DNA of 64,000 nt, taken from contig OZ244919.1 in the NCBI GenBank assembly GCA_965221845.1, forward strand, positions 2,356,001 to 2,420,000, in the 5' to 3' direction. The notes below the pieces were generated by a model, which saw only the letters and a program-made list of their open reading frames with translations, did not search any database and was not told the DNA's origin. The stretch is from JAJEFO01 sp965221845. GTDB taxonomy: Bacteria > Pseudomonadota > Alphaproteobacteria > Rhodobacterales > Rhodobacteraceae. The translations under genes were made by a program, and so were the position numbers. Shown here piece by piece: positions 1 to 8,976 of this stretch; within the stretch, counting starts at the first letter, position 1, and every line of letters starts with the position of its first letter.

Positions 1-330
1 CAGGATCTCCCGCACCTGGCCTTCATGGCGTGCGGCGCCCTGATCGGCGGTCTGGGAGGCGTCCTGCAGGCCGCGAGCCGCACGCTCATGGTGCGCCATG
101 CAGACCATCGCACGGCAACGGAGGCGTTCGGCCTCTACGGGCTTGCAGGGCGAGCGACATCCTTTCTTGCACCTCTCCTGATCGGAATCGTCACGGCCAT
201 GAGCGGAAGCGTGGCCATGGGCGTGCTGCCGATAATTGCGCTTTTCGCTTCGGGCGGCCTGCTGCTACGATGGACGGACCCGAACGGGAATCGCGAGGCG
301 CAAAGCCGCAATGGTCCTGCACGTCCTTAG
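1..330 (+). CDS. MFS transporter, UMF1/Atg22-like family, C-terminal part (5' end outside window)
   Basis: The frame is open from base 1, so only the C-terminal ~109 residues are present. It reads as the last transmembrane segments of a major facilitator protein: a Gly-rich helix (GGLGGVLQAASRTL), then GLYGLAGRATSFLAPLL, which resembles the FGLYALSGKATSFLGPL stretch of UMF1/Atg22-type permeases, then a final hydrophobic helix and a short polar tail. It would act in the inner membrane; the substrate is unknown. Its 3' end overlaps the start of the murein endopeptidase gene by about 20 bp, so the two are probably co-transcribed. The family assignment rests on this motif alone; membership of the broader MFS is more certain than the subfamily. 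Confidence 0.7.
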   Translation, partial: QDLPHLAFMACGALIGGLGGVLQAASRTLMVRHADHRTATEAFGLYGLAGRATSFLAPLLIGIVTAMSGSVAMGVLPIIALFASGGLLLRWTDPNGNREAQSRNGPARP

Positions 331-1168
331 GCTCGCATCCGTCGCATGCATCCTGGCCGCGCCCGCCGCGGCGGAGCCGCTTGCAAGGGACCTGTTCGAG
401 GCAATGAGGACGCCTTCGCCCGAACCGAGCGCACCCGTGGGCCGTCACGCCCTCGGGTGCCTTGCCGGGGCGCGCCAGCTGCCCGAGACAGGGCCGACCT
501 GGCAGGCGATGAGGCTGTCGCGAAACCGGAACTGGGGCCATCCGGAACTGATCGACTTCGTCAAGGGGCTTTCCCGCTTCGCCGCGACGCAGGAGGGATG
601 GGCGGGGCTTTACGTGGGTGACCTCTCGCTGCCCCGGGGCGGCCCGGTGTCCGGACACCGCAGCCACCAGATCGGGCTTGACGCCGACATATGGATGCTG
701 CCGCCCAAGCGGCTCGACCTCTCGCGACAGGAGCGGGAGGACCTTTCATCGATTTCGACCCGGCGCGCCGGTGGCGCCTACGTCAATCACAGCTGGACTT
801 CCCGGCACCACGCGATCCTGCGCGCCGCCGCCATGGACGAACGTGTCGCGAGAATCTTCGTGTTCCCGGGCGCCAAGGTCCAGATGTGCAAGGACGAGTC
901 CGGGGACCGGCACTGGCTTCGGAAGATCCGTCCGTGGTGGGGCCATCATTACCACTTCCACGTCCGGCTGTCCTGCCCCGAAAATGCGAGCGACTGCACG
1001 GACCAGGCGCCGCCGCCGCCAGGCGACGGATGCGCCGACGCAGAACGATGGGTAAGGAACATCCTGGACCCGCCGCCGCCGGACCCGGACGCTCCGCCTC
1101 CGAAGCCGCGCCGCGAGCACGCGCTCGCCGACTTGCCGGATCGGTGCGCCGCCACGCTGGCCCTGTAG
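311..1168 (+). CDS. mepA: Penicillin-insensitive murein endopeptidase MepA
   Basis: A protein of about 285 residues with an N-terminal signal peptide (hydrophobic core ending APAAA), so it is exported to the periplasm. It matches the MepA (peptidase M74) family: WGHPELIDFV near the start of the domain, the zinc-ligand region SGHRSHQIGLDADIW, YVNHSWTSRHH in the middle, and WWGHHYHFHVRL near the end with clustered His ligands. MepA cleaves D-Ala-meso-DAP cross-links in peptidoglycan. I chose ATG 311 because it opens directly into the signal peptide; the open frame extends upstream to 236 but lies inside the preceding transporter gene. The C-terminus is Pro-rich (PPPPPDPDAPPPKP), a common low-complexity tail. 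The ~20-bp overlap with the MFS gene suggests translational coupling. Confidence 0.92.
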   Translation: MVLHVLRLASVACILAAPAAAEPLARDLFEAMRTPSPEPSAPVGRHALGCLAGARQLPETGPTWQAMRLSRNRNWGHPELIDFVKGLSRFAATQEGWAGLYVGDLSLPRGGPVSGHRSHQIGLDADIWMLPPKRLDLSRQEREDLSSISTRRAGGAYVNHSWTSRHHAILRAAAMDERVARIFVFPGAKVQMCKDESGDRHWLRKIRPWWGHHYHFHVRLSCPENASDCTDQAPPPPGDGCADAERWVRNILDPPPPDPDAPPPKPRREHALADLPDRCAATLAL

Positions 1169-1346
1169 CGGGGAGCCTCGCGGAAGGGCCGCCGCCAGCG
1201 CCAATGGGGCGGTTGCCTGCTGCTGTCACTCGCCGTCACGACGCGGGCAGAGGGCCGGGAGCGCGACATGGCCCGGGTGATCGGAATGATGTCGCAGAAA
1301 GGGCGGCCCGCAGACCGCCCCTCGAATGCGTCCGTTCGGGCAACGG

Positions 1347-2055
1347 TCAGTTCGTGGTGCAGCCCACGCTCTGCCTCCAGCCGGCGTCCATGATATAGCT
1401 GTAGCCATCCCCAGAGTCCGTCCGGGCCCACTGGCCTGATGAGTTTCTGGCTCCGCACAGGCAGGCCTGGACCTTTCTCCGGTTGCTGGGGCCAGAGAGG
1501 TCAGCAAAGGCATAGCACCCGCCCGCCTGTCCGGAGTGGTTGATGTCACCATAATGGCCGAGGGGTCGGGACAGGTCGGGCTCCGTCTTGAAGCAGAACC
1601 TTGCGAGGACATTTTCGGAGAAATCCGACCCCAGACTTATAACCGCGGTGTAGCGCGTTCCCGCTTTCAGGTCGGTAAAGCTGGTGTCCTGTTGCGCGAT
1701 GTTCGATATTGAATTGAAAGCCAGGCGCGCCGGACTGCCGACGCGGGTTTGTCCGTTTTCCACCACGCTGACATAAACGTTCAAAAAGAGATCGTTTCCT
1801 GTGAAGCCTGCCGCCGCAATGGCCGCCGGCGCAATACTTGCCGTCGCCACTTGACGGAAGACGCGTCAAAGGGGGACAGATAACAGGGTGGAACGCAGTT
1901 CATTCTGTTCCGAGGGGCAGGTGTTCGACCCTGTGGTCCCGTTGAGAATGGACCAGTCCACCTGCGCCGTCGCGGGCGCGGCCGGGCCGCGAGGGTGGCG
2001 ATCAGCGATGCGGCGGCGAGCCGTGCTCGAATGCTATTGGGGGGGGGGGGGTCAT
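1347..2055 (-). pseudogene. Broken gene for a secreted protein of unknown function, poly-C tract after the start codon
   Basis: On the minus strand a strong Shine-Dalgarno (GGAGG, 2064-2068) lies 8 nt before ATG 2055. The ATG is followed by A and 13 C residues, then by a typical signal-peptide sequence (ARLAAASLIATLAA) in a frame that this tract length does not join to the ATG. The signal then passes out of frame near 1978: one more C would give LAAPAAPATAQ followed by VDWSILN. The mature frame has an in-frame TGA near 1868-1870 (SVPL-stop-RVFRQ). Beyond it, coherent sequence continues to 1347 with a fibronectin-III-like stretch (SFTDLKAGTRYTAVIS) and a Cys-rich C-terminus (CYAFADLSG, ACLCGARNSSG). 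With three lesions it is most likely a pseudogene. I do not recognise the family. Confidence 0.6.
2039..2051. repeat. 13-bp homopolymer (G on +, C on -)
   Basis: Thirteen consecutive G on the plus strand. They lie one base after the candidate ATG (2053-2055) of the minus-strand secreted-protein gene. Eleven or fourteen bases would place that ATG in frame with the signal peptide, so the tract sits where a contingency (phase-variable) repeat would act. Confidence 0.9.
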
Positions 2056-2207
2056 GGGGAATTCCTCCAGTTATGTCGCTCCTCTTGCTCAAACTGAGAC
2101 ACTACCCGCGTTTCCGGCCGCTTGACCGGCGAGCAAGCGAAAGGTATCGGCCCCGTGCCCCGCCCCCGAGGCCAGGCATCCGCAAACCTGCGAAACGGAT
2201 CCGTCTC

Positions 2208-2846
2208 ATGCCAAGCGTCCTGACCGGCATCCTCTGCATGGCCGCCATTGTCCTGGCATCAAACATCCTGGTGCAGTTCCTGCTTGGCCAATGGCTGACA
2301 TGGGGCGCATTCACCTATCCGCTGGCATTCCTGGTGACCGACGTGATGAACAGGCTTCACGGGGCGGCCGTCGCCCGCAAGGTCGTGCTGGCAGGGTTCG
2401 CGGTCGGCGTCGTCTGCTCCATTGCCGGAACGCAGATCGCGGGAGAGTCCGGGCCGCTCGTGACATGGCGGATCGCGGTCGGATCCGGGCTCGCCTTCCT
2501 GACCGCGCAGATGCTGGACGTGGCCGTGTTCGACAGGCTGAGAGACGGGACCTGGTGGCGCGCACCGCTCGTTTCGACCCTGATCGGTTCCGCGGCCGAC
2601 ACGGCAATCTTCTTCATGATCGCGTTCTCGGCATGGCTCGCATTCGTCGAGCCGGGAAACGATACAAGCTGGGCAAGCGGCGCCCGGCCGCTGCTGGGGA
2701 TCGGGCCCGCCCTGCCGCTCTGGGTGTCGCTTGCGCTTGCCGACTGGGGCGTCAAGCTCGGCATCGCCGTTCTGGCGCTGGTGCCTTTTCGCCTCGTCGT
2801 GAGGAAACTGGGCACGCAGGGCGCAAAACAGTTTGACAGCGGATGA
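2208..2846 (+). CDS. yhhQ: Queuosine-precursor transporter, VUT/YhhQ family
   Basis: About 212 residues, almost entirely transmembrane helices, matching the VUT (DUF165) family. YhhQ members import 7-cyano-7-deazaguanine (preQ0) or preQ1 for tRNA queuosine synthesis. Family marks are TYPLAFLVTDVMNR early in the protein (the conserved FPLTFLVTD-type loop), SAADTAIFFMIAF in the later helices, and LADWGVKLGIAVLALVPF near the C-terminus. ATG 2208 was chosen because the open frame upstream to 1995 is Arg/Pro-rich and not membrane-like. No preQ1 riboswitch is evident in the short leader. A rho-independent terminator at 3036-3066 ends the transcript. The substrate is inferred from the family. Confidence 0.85.
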   Translation: MPSVLTGILCMAAIVLASNILVQFLLGQWLTWGAFTYPLAFLVTDVMNRLHGAAVARKVVLAGFAVGVVCSIAGTQIAGESGPLVTWRIAVGSGLAFLTAQMLDVAVFDRLRDGTWWRAPLVSTLIGSAADTAIFFMIAFSAWLAFVEPGNDTSWASGARPLLGIGPALPLWVSLALADWGVKLGIAVLALVPFRLVVRKLGTQGAKQFDSG

Positions 2847-3035
2847 ATCCGTGCCAGGCTGCTCGCAACCGAAACAGCAGAGAGGAGGTGGTCCAGTGTC
2901 CAGAGCGATGTTGGAGAGAGGTGTCGGAAGCGTCGGGAGAGCCGTCCGCTGAAGGGCAGGCCCTTCCCGGGAGCGTTCCTGACCTGGGCGCCGGTCCTGC
3001 CGGTCCCCATACGGCCCGTCTCCAAGACACTCGGA

Positions 3036-3066
3036 AGGGTCGCCGCGTCGGCGGCCCTTCTTCTTT
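3036..3066 (+). terminator. Rho-independent terminator downstream of the yhhQ-type gene
   Basis: AAGGG-T-CGCCG pairs with CGGCG-G-CCCTT (one T.G wobble) around a 3-nt CGT loop. The hairpin is followed by a T-rich stretch (TTCTTCTTT). It lies between the transporter stop and the arfB start, on the strand of both genes. Confidence 0.7.
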
Positions 3067-3136
3067 CCCGCAGGCCGCGACCCGGCGGCCGCTCGTTTCG
3101 CCGGAACCGCCCGGGCCATCGAGGCGAACGCAAGCG

Positions 3137-3556
3137 ATGTGGATCACGGCTGAGATCGAGCTTGGCGGACGGGAAGTCTCCGAGCGGTTTGTCCGCGCTC
3201 CGGGCCCGGGCGGGCAGAACGTGAACAAGGTCGCGACCGCCGTGGAGCTGCGCTTTGACGCGGCACGCTCACCGTCCCTGCCCGAAGCCGCGAAGCTGCG
3301 TCTCAGGCGCATTGCGGGCCAGCGCTGGACGAAGGACGGCGCGATCGTCATCCAGGTTTCCGAAACCCGGAGCCAGGCCCGGAACCGCGCGATGGCGCGG
3401 GCAAGGCTGGCGGACCTCATCCGGCGATCGCTCGTCAGGCCGAAGCCGCGCGTCAAGACCTCCGTGCCGCAAGGCCAGAAGCGCAGGCGGCTGGAGCAAA
3501 AGAGGCGCCGGAGCAAGATCAAGGCGCTCCGGCGACCGGACGAAAGCCGCGGCTAG
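3137..3556 (+). CDS. arfB: Alternative ribosome-rescue factor ArfB (peptidyl-tRNA hydrolase, YaeJ family)
   Basis: A 139-residue protein with the catalytic GGQ motif of class-I release factors at residues ~25-27 (GPGGQNVNK). It lacks the codon-recognition domains and has a long basic C-terminal tail (GQKRRRLEQKRRRSKIKALR), which in ArfB enters the empty mRNA channel of stalled ribosomes. It hydrolyses the peptidyl-tRNA on non-stop complexes. Length and architecture are standard. ATG 3137 gives the normal N-terminus (MWITAEIEL); the frame upstream to 2843 is not homologous. The gene converges on katG with a 4-bp overlap of the two stop regions. Confidence 0.93.
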   Translation: MWITAEIELGGREVSERFVRAPGPGGQNVNKVATAVELRFDAARSPSLPEAAKLRLRRIAGQRWTKDGAIVIQVSETRSQARNRAMARARLADLIRRSLVRPKPRVKTSVPQGQKRRRLEQKRRRSKIKALRRPDESRG

Positions 3557-5724
3557 GCGCGGTCCAGGTCGAAGCGGTCCGCCTCCATGACCTTGGCCCA
3601 CGCCGCGACGAAGTCGTCCACGAACCTCTTTGCGCTGTCGTCCTGGGCATACGCCTCGGAAAGCGCCCGGAGCTGGGAGTTCGAGCCGAAGACGAGGTCG
3701 ACCCGCGTCGCCGTCCAGCGAACGCCATCGCCGGAACGCTCGCGTCCCTCGAACACCCCCTCGTCACCGGAAGCCGGCGCCCAGTCGATGCCCATGTCCG
3801 TGATCGCCGTGAAGAAGTCGTTGGTCAGGGTGCCGGGCCTGTCCGTCATGACCCCGTGGGGCGATGCGCCATGGTTTGCTCCCAGAGCCCTCATGCCGCC
3901 GACAAGAACGGCCATCTCCGGGGCTGTCAGCGTCAGGAGCTGGGCACGGTCGACGAGCAGCTCTTCCGCCGAAACCGCGTATTGCGCCTTCTGGTAGTTC
4001 CGGAAGCCGTCTGCCGCAGGCTCGAGCACGGCAAAGCTCTCGGCATCGGTCTGGTCCTGTGTCGCATCCCCCCGTCCCGGAGTGAACGGCACCTCCACGG
4101 GGTTGCCGCCGTCAGAGGCCGCCTTCTCGATCGCGGCGGAGCCCGCCAGCACGATGAGATCGGCAAGGGAGACCGGCTTCGCGAAACCGTCCCTGACGCC
4201 TTCGAGCGACTCGATGACCGGCATGAGCGGCCTGTTCACCTCCCAGTCCTTCTGAGGGGCCAGCCGGATGCGGGCGCCGTTCGCGCCGCCGCGCCTGTCC
4301 GATCCGCGGAAGGTCGATGCCGAAGACCAGGCAAGCGACACGAGCTCGGCAACGGAATGGCCCGAACCGAGGATCCGCGCCTTGAGCTCGGCGATGTCGG
4401 CCGCGCCGACAGGCTCATGGTCCGGCCTGGGTACCGGATCCTGCCAGATCAGCTCCTCATGCGGCACCTCGGGGCCAAGATAGCGCGCACGGGGCCCCAT
4501 GTCCCTGTGCGTCAGCTTGAACCACGCCCGCGCAAAGGCATCCGCGAACTCCTCGGGGCTTGCATGGTACCGACGCGAGATCGTCTCGTATTCGGGGTCC
4601 ATGCGCATCGCCATGTCCGCCGTGGTCATCATCAGCGTGACCTTCCTGGCGGAACCGTCGGCCTCGGGCGCATGGTCCTCGTCCTTGAGGTCCCTGGCGA
4701 CCCAGATATGCGCGCCCGCCGGGCTCTTCGAGAGTTCCCACTCGTATCCGAACAGCACGTCGAAATAGCTCATGTCCCAGCTGGTCGGATTCGGCGTCCA
4801 GGGACCCTCGATGCCGCTCGTCGTGGCGTCGACGCCCTTCCCGGAGCCGTGGCCGTTCTTCCATCCCAGCCCCATCTGATGGATCGGCGCGCCTTCCGGT
4901 TCCGGGCCGACAAGTCCGGGATCGCCGGCGCCGTGGGCCTTCCCGAAGGTGTGCCCTCCGGCGACCAGGGCCACCGTCTCCTCGTCGTTCATCGCCATCC
5001 TCGCGAAGGTCTCCCGGATGTCCCGGCCGCTTGCCACGGGATCGGGATTGCCGTTCGGCCCTTCGGGATTCACGTAGATCAGGCCCATCTGGACCGCAGC
5101 CAGCGGATCCTCGAGGTCCCGGTCGCCCGAATGGCGATGGTCGCCCAGCCAGGTGTCCTCGGCGCCCCAGTAGATGTCTTCCTCCGGCTCCCAGACATCG
5201 ACGCGTCCGCCGCCGAAGCCGAACGTCCTGCCACCCATGGACTCGATCGCGCAGTTTCCGGCGAGTATGATCAGGTCGCCCCAGGAAATCGCGTTTCCGT
5301 ACTTCTTCTTGAGCGGCCAGAGAAGCCGGCGGGCCTTGTCGAGATTGCCGTTGTCCGGCCAGGAGTTGAGCGGCGCGAAACGCTGCGTGCCGGACGAGCC
5401 GCCACCCCTGCCGTCACCGGTCCGGTAGGTTCCCGCGCTGTGCCAGGCCATGCGTATGAACAGCGGCCCGTAGTGGCCGTAGTCCGCAGGCCACCAGTGC
5501 TGGCTGTCGGTCATCAGGTCATGGAGATCCTGCTTGAGCGCCTTCAGGTCGAGCTTGCCGAACTCCTCCGCGTAGTCGAACGCCGGACCCATCGGGTCGG
5601 AAAGGGAAGAGTTCTGATGCAGGATGCGCAGGTTCAGCTGGTTCGGCCACCAGTCGCGGTTCGATCGCGCGCCGAAGGTCGCGTGCATGACCGGGCATTT
5701 CCCGGGAGCGTCGTTTCCGTCCAT
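3553..5724 (-). CDS. katG: Catalase-peroxidase KatG
   Basis: A bifunctional haem catalase/peroxidase of about 723 residues, the normal length for this two-domain family. The active N-terminal domain carries the distal triad in FIRMAWHSAGTYR (Arg91, Trp94, His95), the Tyr of the Met-Tyr-Trp cross-link in GLIYVNPEG, and the proximal haem ligand in GGHTFGKAHG. The second half is the degenerate peroxidase-like repeat (AWSSASTFRGSDRRGGANGAR). ATG 5724 is preceded by GGAGAGGAAA, a clear ribosome-binding site. It detoxifies hydrogen peroxide in the cytoplasm. I found no OxyR or Fur site that I would defend. The gene stands alone on the minus strand and converges on arfB. Confidence 0.97.
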   Translation of the reverse strand: MDGNDAPGKCPVMHATFGARSNRDWWPNQLNLRILHQNSSLSDPMGPAFDYAEEFGKLDLKALKQDLHDLMTDSQHWWPADYGHYGPLFIRMAWHSAGTYRTGDGRGGGSSGTQRFAPLNSWPDNGNLDKARRLLWPLKKKYGNAISWGDLIILAGNCAIESMGGRTFGFGGGRVDVWEPEEDIYWGAEDTWLGDHRHSGDRDLEDPLAAVQMGLIYVNPEGPNGNPDPVASGRDIRETFARMAMNDEETVALVAGGHTFGKAHGAGDPGLVGPEPEGAPIHQMGLGWKNGHGSGKGVDATTSGIEGPWTPNPTSWDMSYFDVLFGYEWELSKSPAGAHIWVARDLKDEDHAPEADGSARKVTLMMTTADMAMRMDPEYETISRRYHASPEEFADAFARAWFKLTHRDMGPRARYLGPEVPHEELIWQDPVPRPDHEPVGAADIAELKARILGSGHSVAELVSLAWSSASTFRGSDRRGGANGARIRLAPQKDWEVNRPLMPVIESLEGVRDGFAKPVSLADLIVLAGSAAIEKAASDGGNPVEVPFTPGRGDATQDQTDAESFAVLEPAADGFRNYQKAQYAVSAEELLVDRAQLLTLTAPEMAVLVGGMRALGANHGASPHGVMTDRPGTLTNDFFTAITDMGIDWAPASGDEGVFEGRERSGDGVRWTATRVDLVFGSNSQLRALSEAYAQDDSAKRFVDDFVAAWAKVMEADRFDLDRA

Positions 5725-5994
5725 TTTCCTCTCCGATCTCGATTGTTCCCGCAGCCTGACGATGCCGTTCAGGTCCCGCTTCAGGATATCAGGTCCGGCC
5801 GAGCGGCAAAAGCGGCAATTCCGGCAGGCTCGCGGATGCGGCGCTGGCGGCAGCGCGAAGGCCCGCGCCCCGGGCTCCGAAACGGGTCGCAAGGCCGGAC
5901 AGGGCCCGGTCCCAGCCAGGCGCCGCGCGCTGCAGGCACCCTCTCAGCCTTCGCCGCCAGGCCTTCTCGGCACCCGTCATGTCCCCGGGACGGG

Positions 5995-6618
5995 TCAGAC
6001 GATGGCGGCCTCCGTGGCCGCCCTGATTTCGTCGTGGCTGACATCAGGCGCGGTCTCGAGTATGCGCAGCCCCTCGCGGGCGACTTCGAGCACGCCAAGA
6101 TTGGTGATGATCAGGTCCACCACTCCCCTGCCGGTCAGCGGAAGGGTGCATTCCTTGAGCAGCTTCGACGCGCCGTGCCTGTTCGTGTGGTCCATGACGA
6201 CGATCACGCGGCCGACGCCGGCCACGAGATCCATGGCGCCGCCCATCCCCTTGACGAGCTTGCCGGGGATCATCCAGTTGGCCAGGTCGCCGGCTTCGCT
6301 GACCTCCATGGCTCCGAGAATGGCGACGGCAATCTTGCCGCCCCGGATCATCCCGAAGCTCTGGGCGCTGTCGAAATACGCCGTGCGCTTCAGTTCGGTG
6401 ATCGTCTGCTTGCCCGCGTTGATGAGATCGGGATCCTCCTCGCCCTCGACCGGAAACGGCCCCATCCCGAGCATGCCGTTCTCGGACTGGAGCGTGATGT
6501 CCTTGGCGCCGACATGGTTCGCGACAAGCGTCGGAATGCCGATGCCGAGATTCACGTACATGCCGTCTTCAAGCTCCCGGGCGGCGCGCTCCGCCATCTG
6601 GCTCCTGTCCCAGGGCAT
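5995..6618 (-). CDS. scoB: 3-oxoacid CoA-transferase subunit B
   Basis: About 207 residues, the beta subunit of a two-subunit 3-oxoacid (acetoacetate/succinyl) CoA-transferase. The catalytic glutamate is in SENGMLG (Glu46), where the enzyme-CoA thioester forms. The downstream GGAMDLVAGV and VVMDHTNRHG stretches are typical. It works with the ScoA subunit encoded immediately upstream. I chose ATG 6618, which overlaps the scoA stop as TGATG; a GTG one codon earlier is possible. The role is transfer of CoA between succinate and a 3-oxoacid in ketone-body, hydroxybutyrate or branched-chain degradation. The exact acid cannot be read from sequence. Confidence 0.93.
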   Translation of the reverse strand: MPWDRSQMAERAARELEDGMYVNLGIGIPTLVANHVGAKDITLQSENGMLGMGPFPVEGEEDPDLINAGKQTITELKRTAYFDSAQSFGMIRGGKIAVAILGAMEVSEAGDLANWMIPGKLVKGMGGAMDLVAGVGRVIVVMDHTNRHGASKLLKECTLPLTGRGVVDLIITNLGVLEVAREGLRILETAPDVSHDEIRAATEAAIV

Positions 6619-7322
6619 CACGCAGCCTCCTTCCGGCGCACCGTGCGCTGCTCGATCCGCTTCTCGTGCTCTCCCCGGACCAGCCGATGCACGTATATTC
6701 CGGGCAGGTGGACATGGTCGGGATCAAGGCTGCCCGTGGGCACGATCTCCTCCACCTCCATCACGCAGATCTTTCCGCACATGGCGGCAGGCGGATTGAA
6801 GTTGCGCGCAGTCTTGCGGAAAACCGCGTTTCCGGTCTCGTCGGCCTTCCAGGCCTTCACGACGGAAAGGTCCGCGAAGATGCCCTTCTCCAGGATGTAG
6901 GTCTCGCCATCGAAATCCCTGTGCTCCTTGCCCTCGGCAACCTGCGTGCCGACCCCGGTCCTCGTGTAGAAGCCGGGAATGCCGCAGCCGCCCGCACGCA
7001 TCCGCTCCGCAAGGGTGCCTTGGGGGTTGAACTCGATCTCGAGCTCGCCTGACAGGTACTGCCGCATGAACTCGTCGTTTTCGCCGACATAGGAACTCAT
7101 CATCTTCCTGACCTGCCCGGTCTGCAGCAGGATTCCGATTCCGAAGTCGTCGACGCCGGCATTGTTCGAGGCGAACGTGAGGCCCGTGACCCCGCTGTCC
7201 TGGATGGCCTTCAGCAGGAGCTCGGGTATGCCGCACAGGCCGAACCCCCCTGCGGCAATCAGCATGTCATCGCGCAGGATCCCGTCAAGCGCTTCGGTCG
7301 CGTTCGCAAATATCTTCTGCAT
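6618..7322 (-). CDS. scoA: 3-oxoacid CoA-transferase subunit A
   Basis: About 234 residues, the alpha subunit of the CoA-transferase. Its Gly-rich CoA-binding region is MLIAAGGFGLCGIPE, followed by SNNAGVDDFGIGILL and a C-terminal VMEVEEIVPTGSLDPD, all standard for ScoA/AtoD-type subunits. ATG 7322 gives the expected N-terminus (MQKIFANATEAL); the 48 extra codons upstream are Arg-rich and not conserved-looking. scoA and scoB are translationally coupled by a one-base overlap. No regulator lies next to them. The pair sits between katG and a broken xylulokinase gene that runs in the same direction. Confidence 0.93.
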   Translation of the reverse strand: MQKIFANATEALDGILRDDMLIAAGGFGLCGIPELLLKAIQDSGVTGLTFASNNAGVDDFGIGILLQTGQVRKMMSSYVGENDEFMRQYLSGELEIEFNPQGTLAERMRAGGCGIPGFYTRTGVGTQVAEGKEHRDFDGETYILEKGIFADLSVVKAWKADETGNAVFRKTARNFNPPAAMCGKICVMEVEEIVPTGSLDPDHVHLPGIYVHRLVRGEHEKRIEQRTVRRKEAA

Positions 7323-7377
7323 GCCCGGAACCCCTTCGAAAGAACCGGCGCGGTTCTGCCCCCGCCCACGGACAAAG

Positions 7378-8864
7378 TCAATTGCCGCGTCGCGGCAACG
7401 CCGGATCGCGCATCGCCGCCCGGGACCCTGCATGGAGCGCACGGTATCGTGCGAGATTGTCCGCATGACAGGCCGCCATGCCGGGATCGGGGACGATCAT
7501 CCCCTCGGTTCCAGCCTGCGCGCAGACTTCCTGCGGATCAGCGCCTTCGGACGCTGCCATGCCCAGGCGCGCGGCGCCGAGCTCGCCCGATGCCGGGACG
7601 GAGAGCGGCAGGCCGGAAACGTCGGCAATCATCTGCATCCAGGGACGGGACCGTGCGCCGCCGCCGATCGCATGGACGTGTCCGGGAACGGTGCCGGCCG
7701 AACGCAGCGCCTCGACGCAGTCGACGAGTGCATAGGCCACGCCCTCCGTCGCTGCACGCGCGAGGTCGCCGACCTCCGTCGCCTGGCTCATCCCGGCCAG
7801 GACGCCGCGCGCGCCGGCGTCGTTGTGCGGCGTTCGCTCGCCGGAAAGGTACGGCAGGAACGTAAGCGGCTCGCGTGCAGGCCGCGCCGGGTCGAGTCCT
7901 GCAACCAGGTCCGCGGGATCATGCCCGGTTGCGCGACCCAGCCAGTTGAGCGTGTCCGTCGCCGACAGCACCACGCCCATCTGGTGCCAGGTGCCCGGAA
8001 CCGCATGACAGAAGGCATGAACGGCGTCGTCCGTGTTCGGGGCGAATCCCTCGGTGGCGACGAACAGCACGCCTGAAGTGCCGAGCGAAACGAATCCCGT
8101 TCCCGGCGCAACCGCGCCGACACCGGCGGCCGAAGCCGCATTGTCGCTCCCGCCGCCGGCAATCACGGGCGGCGCCGCCATGCCCCAGCGATCCGCAAGT
8201 CCGGGCCTCAGCAGGCCCGCCGGATCCGAGCCTTCGACCAGGCACGGCATGTGGCGCTCCGAGAGACCCGTCGCGTCCAGCAGCTCGCCCGACCAGCGGC
8301 GACCGCCCACGTCCATCCAGAGCGTTCCGGCGCCGTCGGACATGTCCGAGAGACGCTCTCGTGCAAGGCACAGTCGCAGGTAGTCCTTGGGCAGGAGCAC
8401 CTTCGCCACCCGTTCGAAGACGTCCGGCTCGTGAGTCCGCACCCACTCGAGCTTCGGCGCGGTGAAGCCAGGCATGACCAGGTTGCCGCCGATGCCGCGG
8501 AAGTCCGCGCGCGCGTCCAGCGCGGCGCACTCCGACTCCGACCTCCCGTCGTTCCAAAGAATGCAGGGACGCAGCACGCGGTCGTCCGCATCGAGAAGAG
8601 TGGCGCCGTGCATCTGCCCCGAAAGGCCGATGCCGCGCACCTGCGCCATCTCGTCCCCATGCGCGGCGGCCAGTTCGTCAAGGGTCGCCTTGGTCGCCTC
8701 CCACCAGCGGGCGGGATCCTGTTCAGACCAGCCCGCGGCCTGGGGCGGGACACGTCGAGCCCCGCGTGGCACGACGTGACGATTTCCTGCCCGTCACCCA
8801 TCAGGAGCGCCTTCACGCCGGAGGTCCCGAGATCGATTCCGAGCCAATGGCCAGACACGCTCAT
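7378..8864 (-). pseudogene. xylB: Xylulokinase with one frameshift
   Basis: A FGGY-family sugar kinase that would phosphorylate D-xylulose. The start at ATG 8864 is well supported (GGGAGG upstream) and encodes GIDLGTSGVKALLMG, the phosphate-1 motif. After about 40 residues the frame is lost at a run of four G on the plus strand (8742-8745): one extra base would join GLDVSRP to QAAGWSEQDPARWW. The remaining ~455 codons are intact, with ILWNDGRS, VSLGTSGVLF, the ATP-site FLPYLSGERTPHNDAGARG, and IGGGARSRPWMQMIADV. Joined, the product has the usual family length. A single 1-base loss in a short homopolymer could be a real young pseudogene or a sequencing error. No other xylose genes are in the window. 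Confidence 0.88.
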
Positions 8865-8976
8865 TCACCCCTCCCGGCCGGAACGTCGCCGCCGGCTCGC
8901 GTTCCGGAGGGCGGCCACGTCCTTTCGCGCATCGCTCCTCGCGAGAAGCGCCTTGCCGGCATGCTGGCCGCCCGGA

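Noticed and set aside
2039..2051. Poly-G tract as proof of active phase variation
   Set aside because: The downstream frame has two further lesions, so switching the tract alone would not restore the protein.
1347..2055. TGA as a sense codon (recoding) to explain stops in the secreted gene and in nnrS
   Set aside because: TGA is the normal stop of many intact genes here, including scoA and truB, and the same genes also carry frameshifts or TAG.
2100..2207. preQ1 riboswitch before the YhhQ-type gene
   Set aside because: No H-type pseudoknot pattern or conserved A-rich tail could be found in the leader.
3856..6900. A 1014-codon plus-strand open frame across katG and scoB
   Set aside because: It is antisense to well-supported genes and has no recognisable domains.
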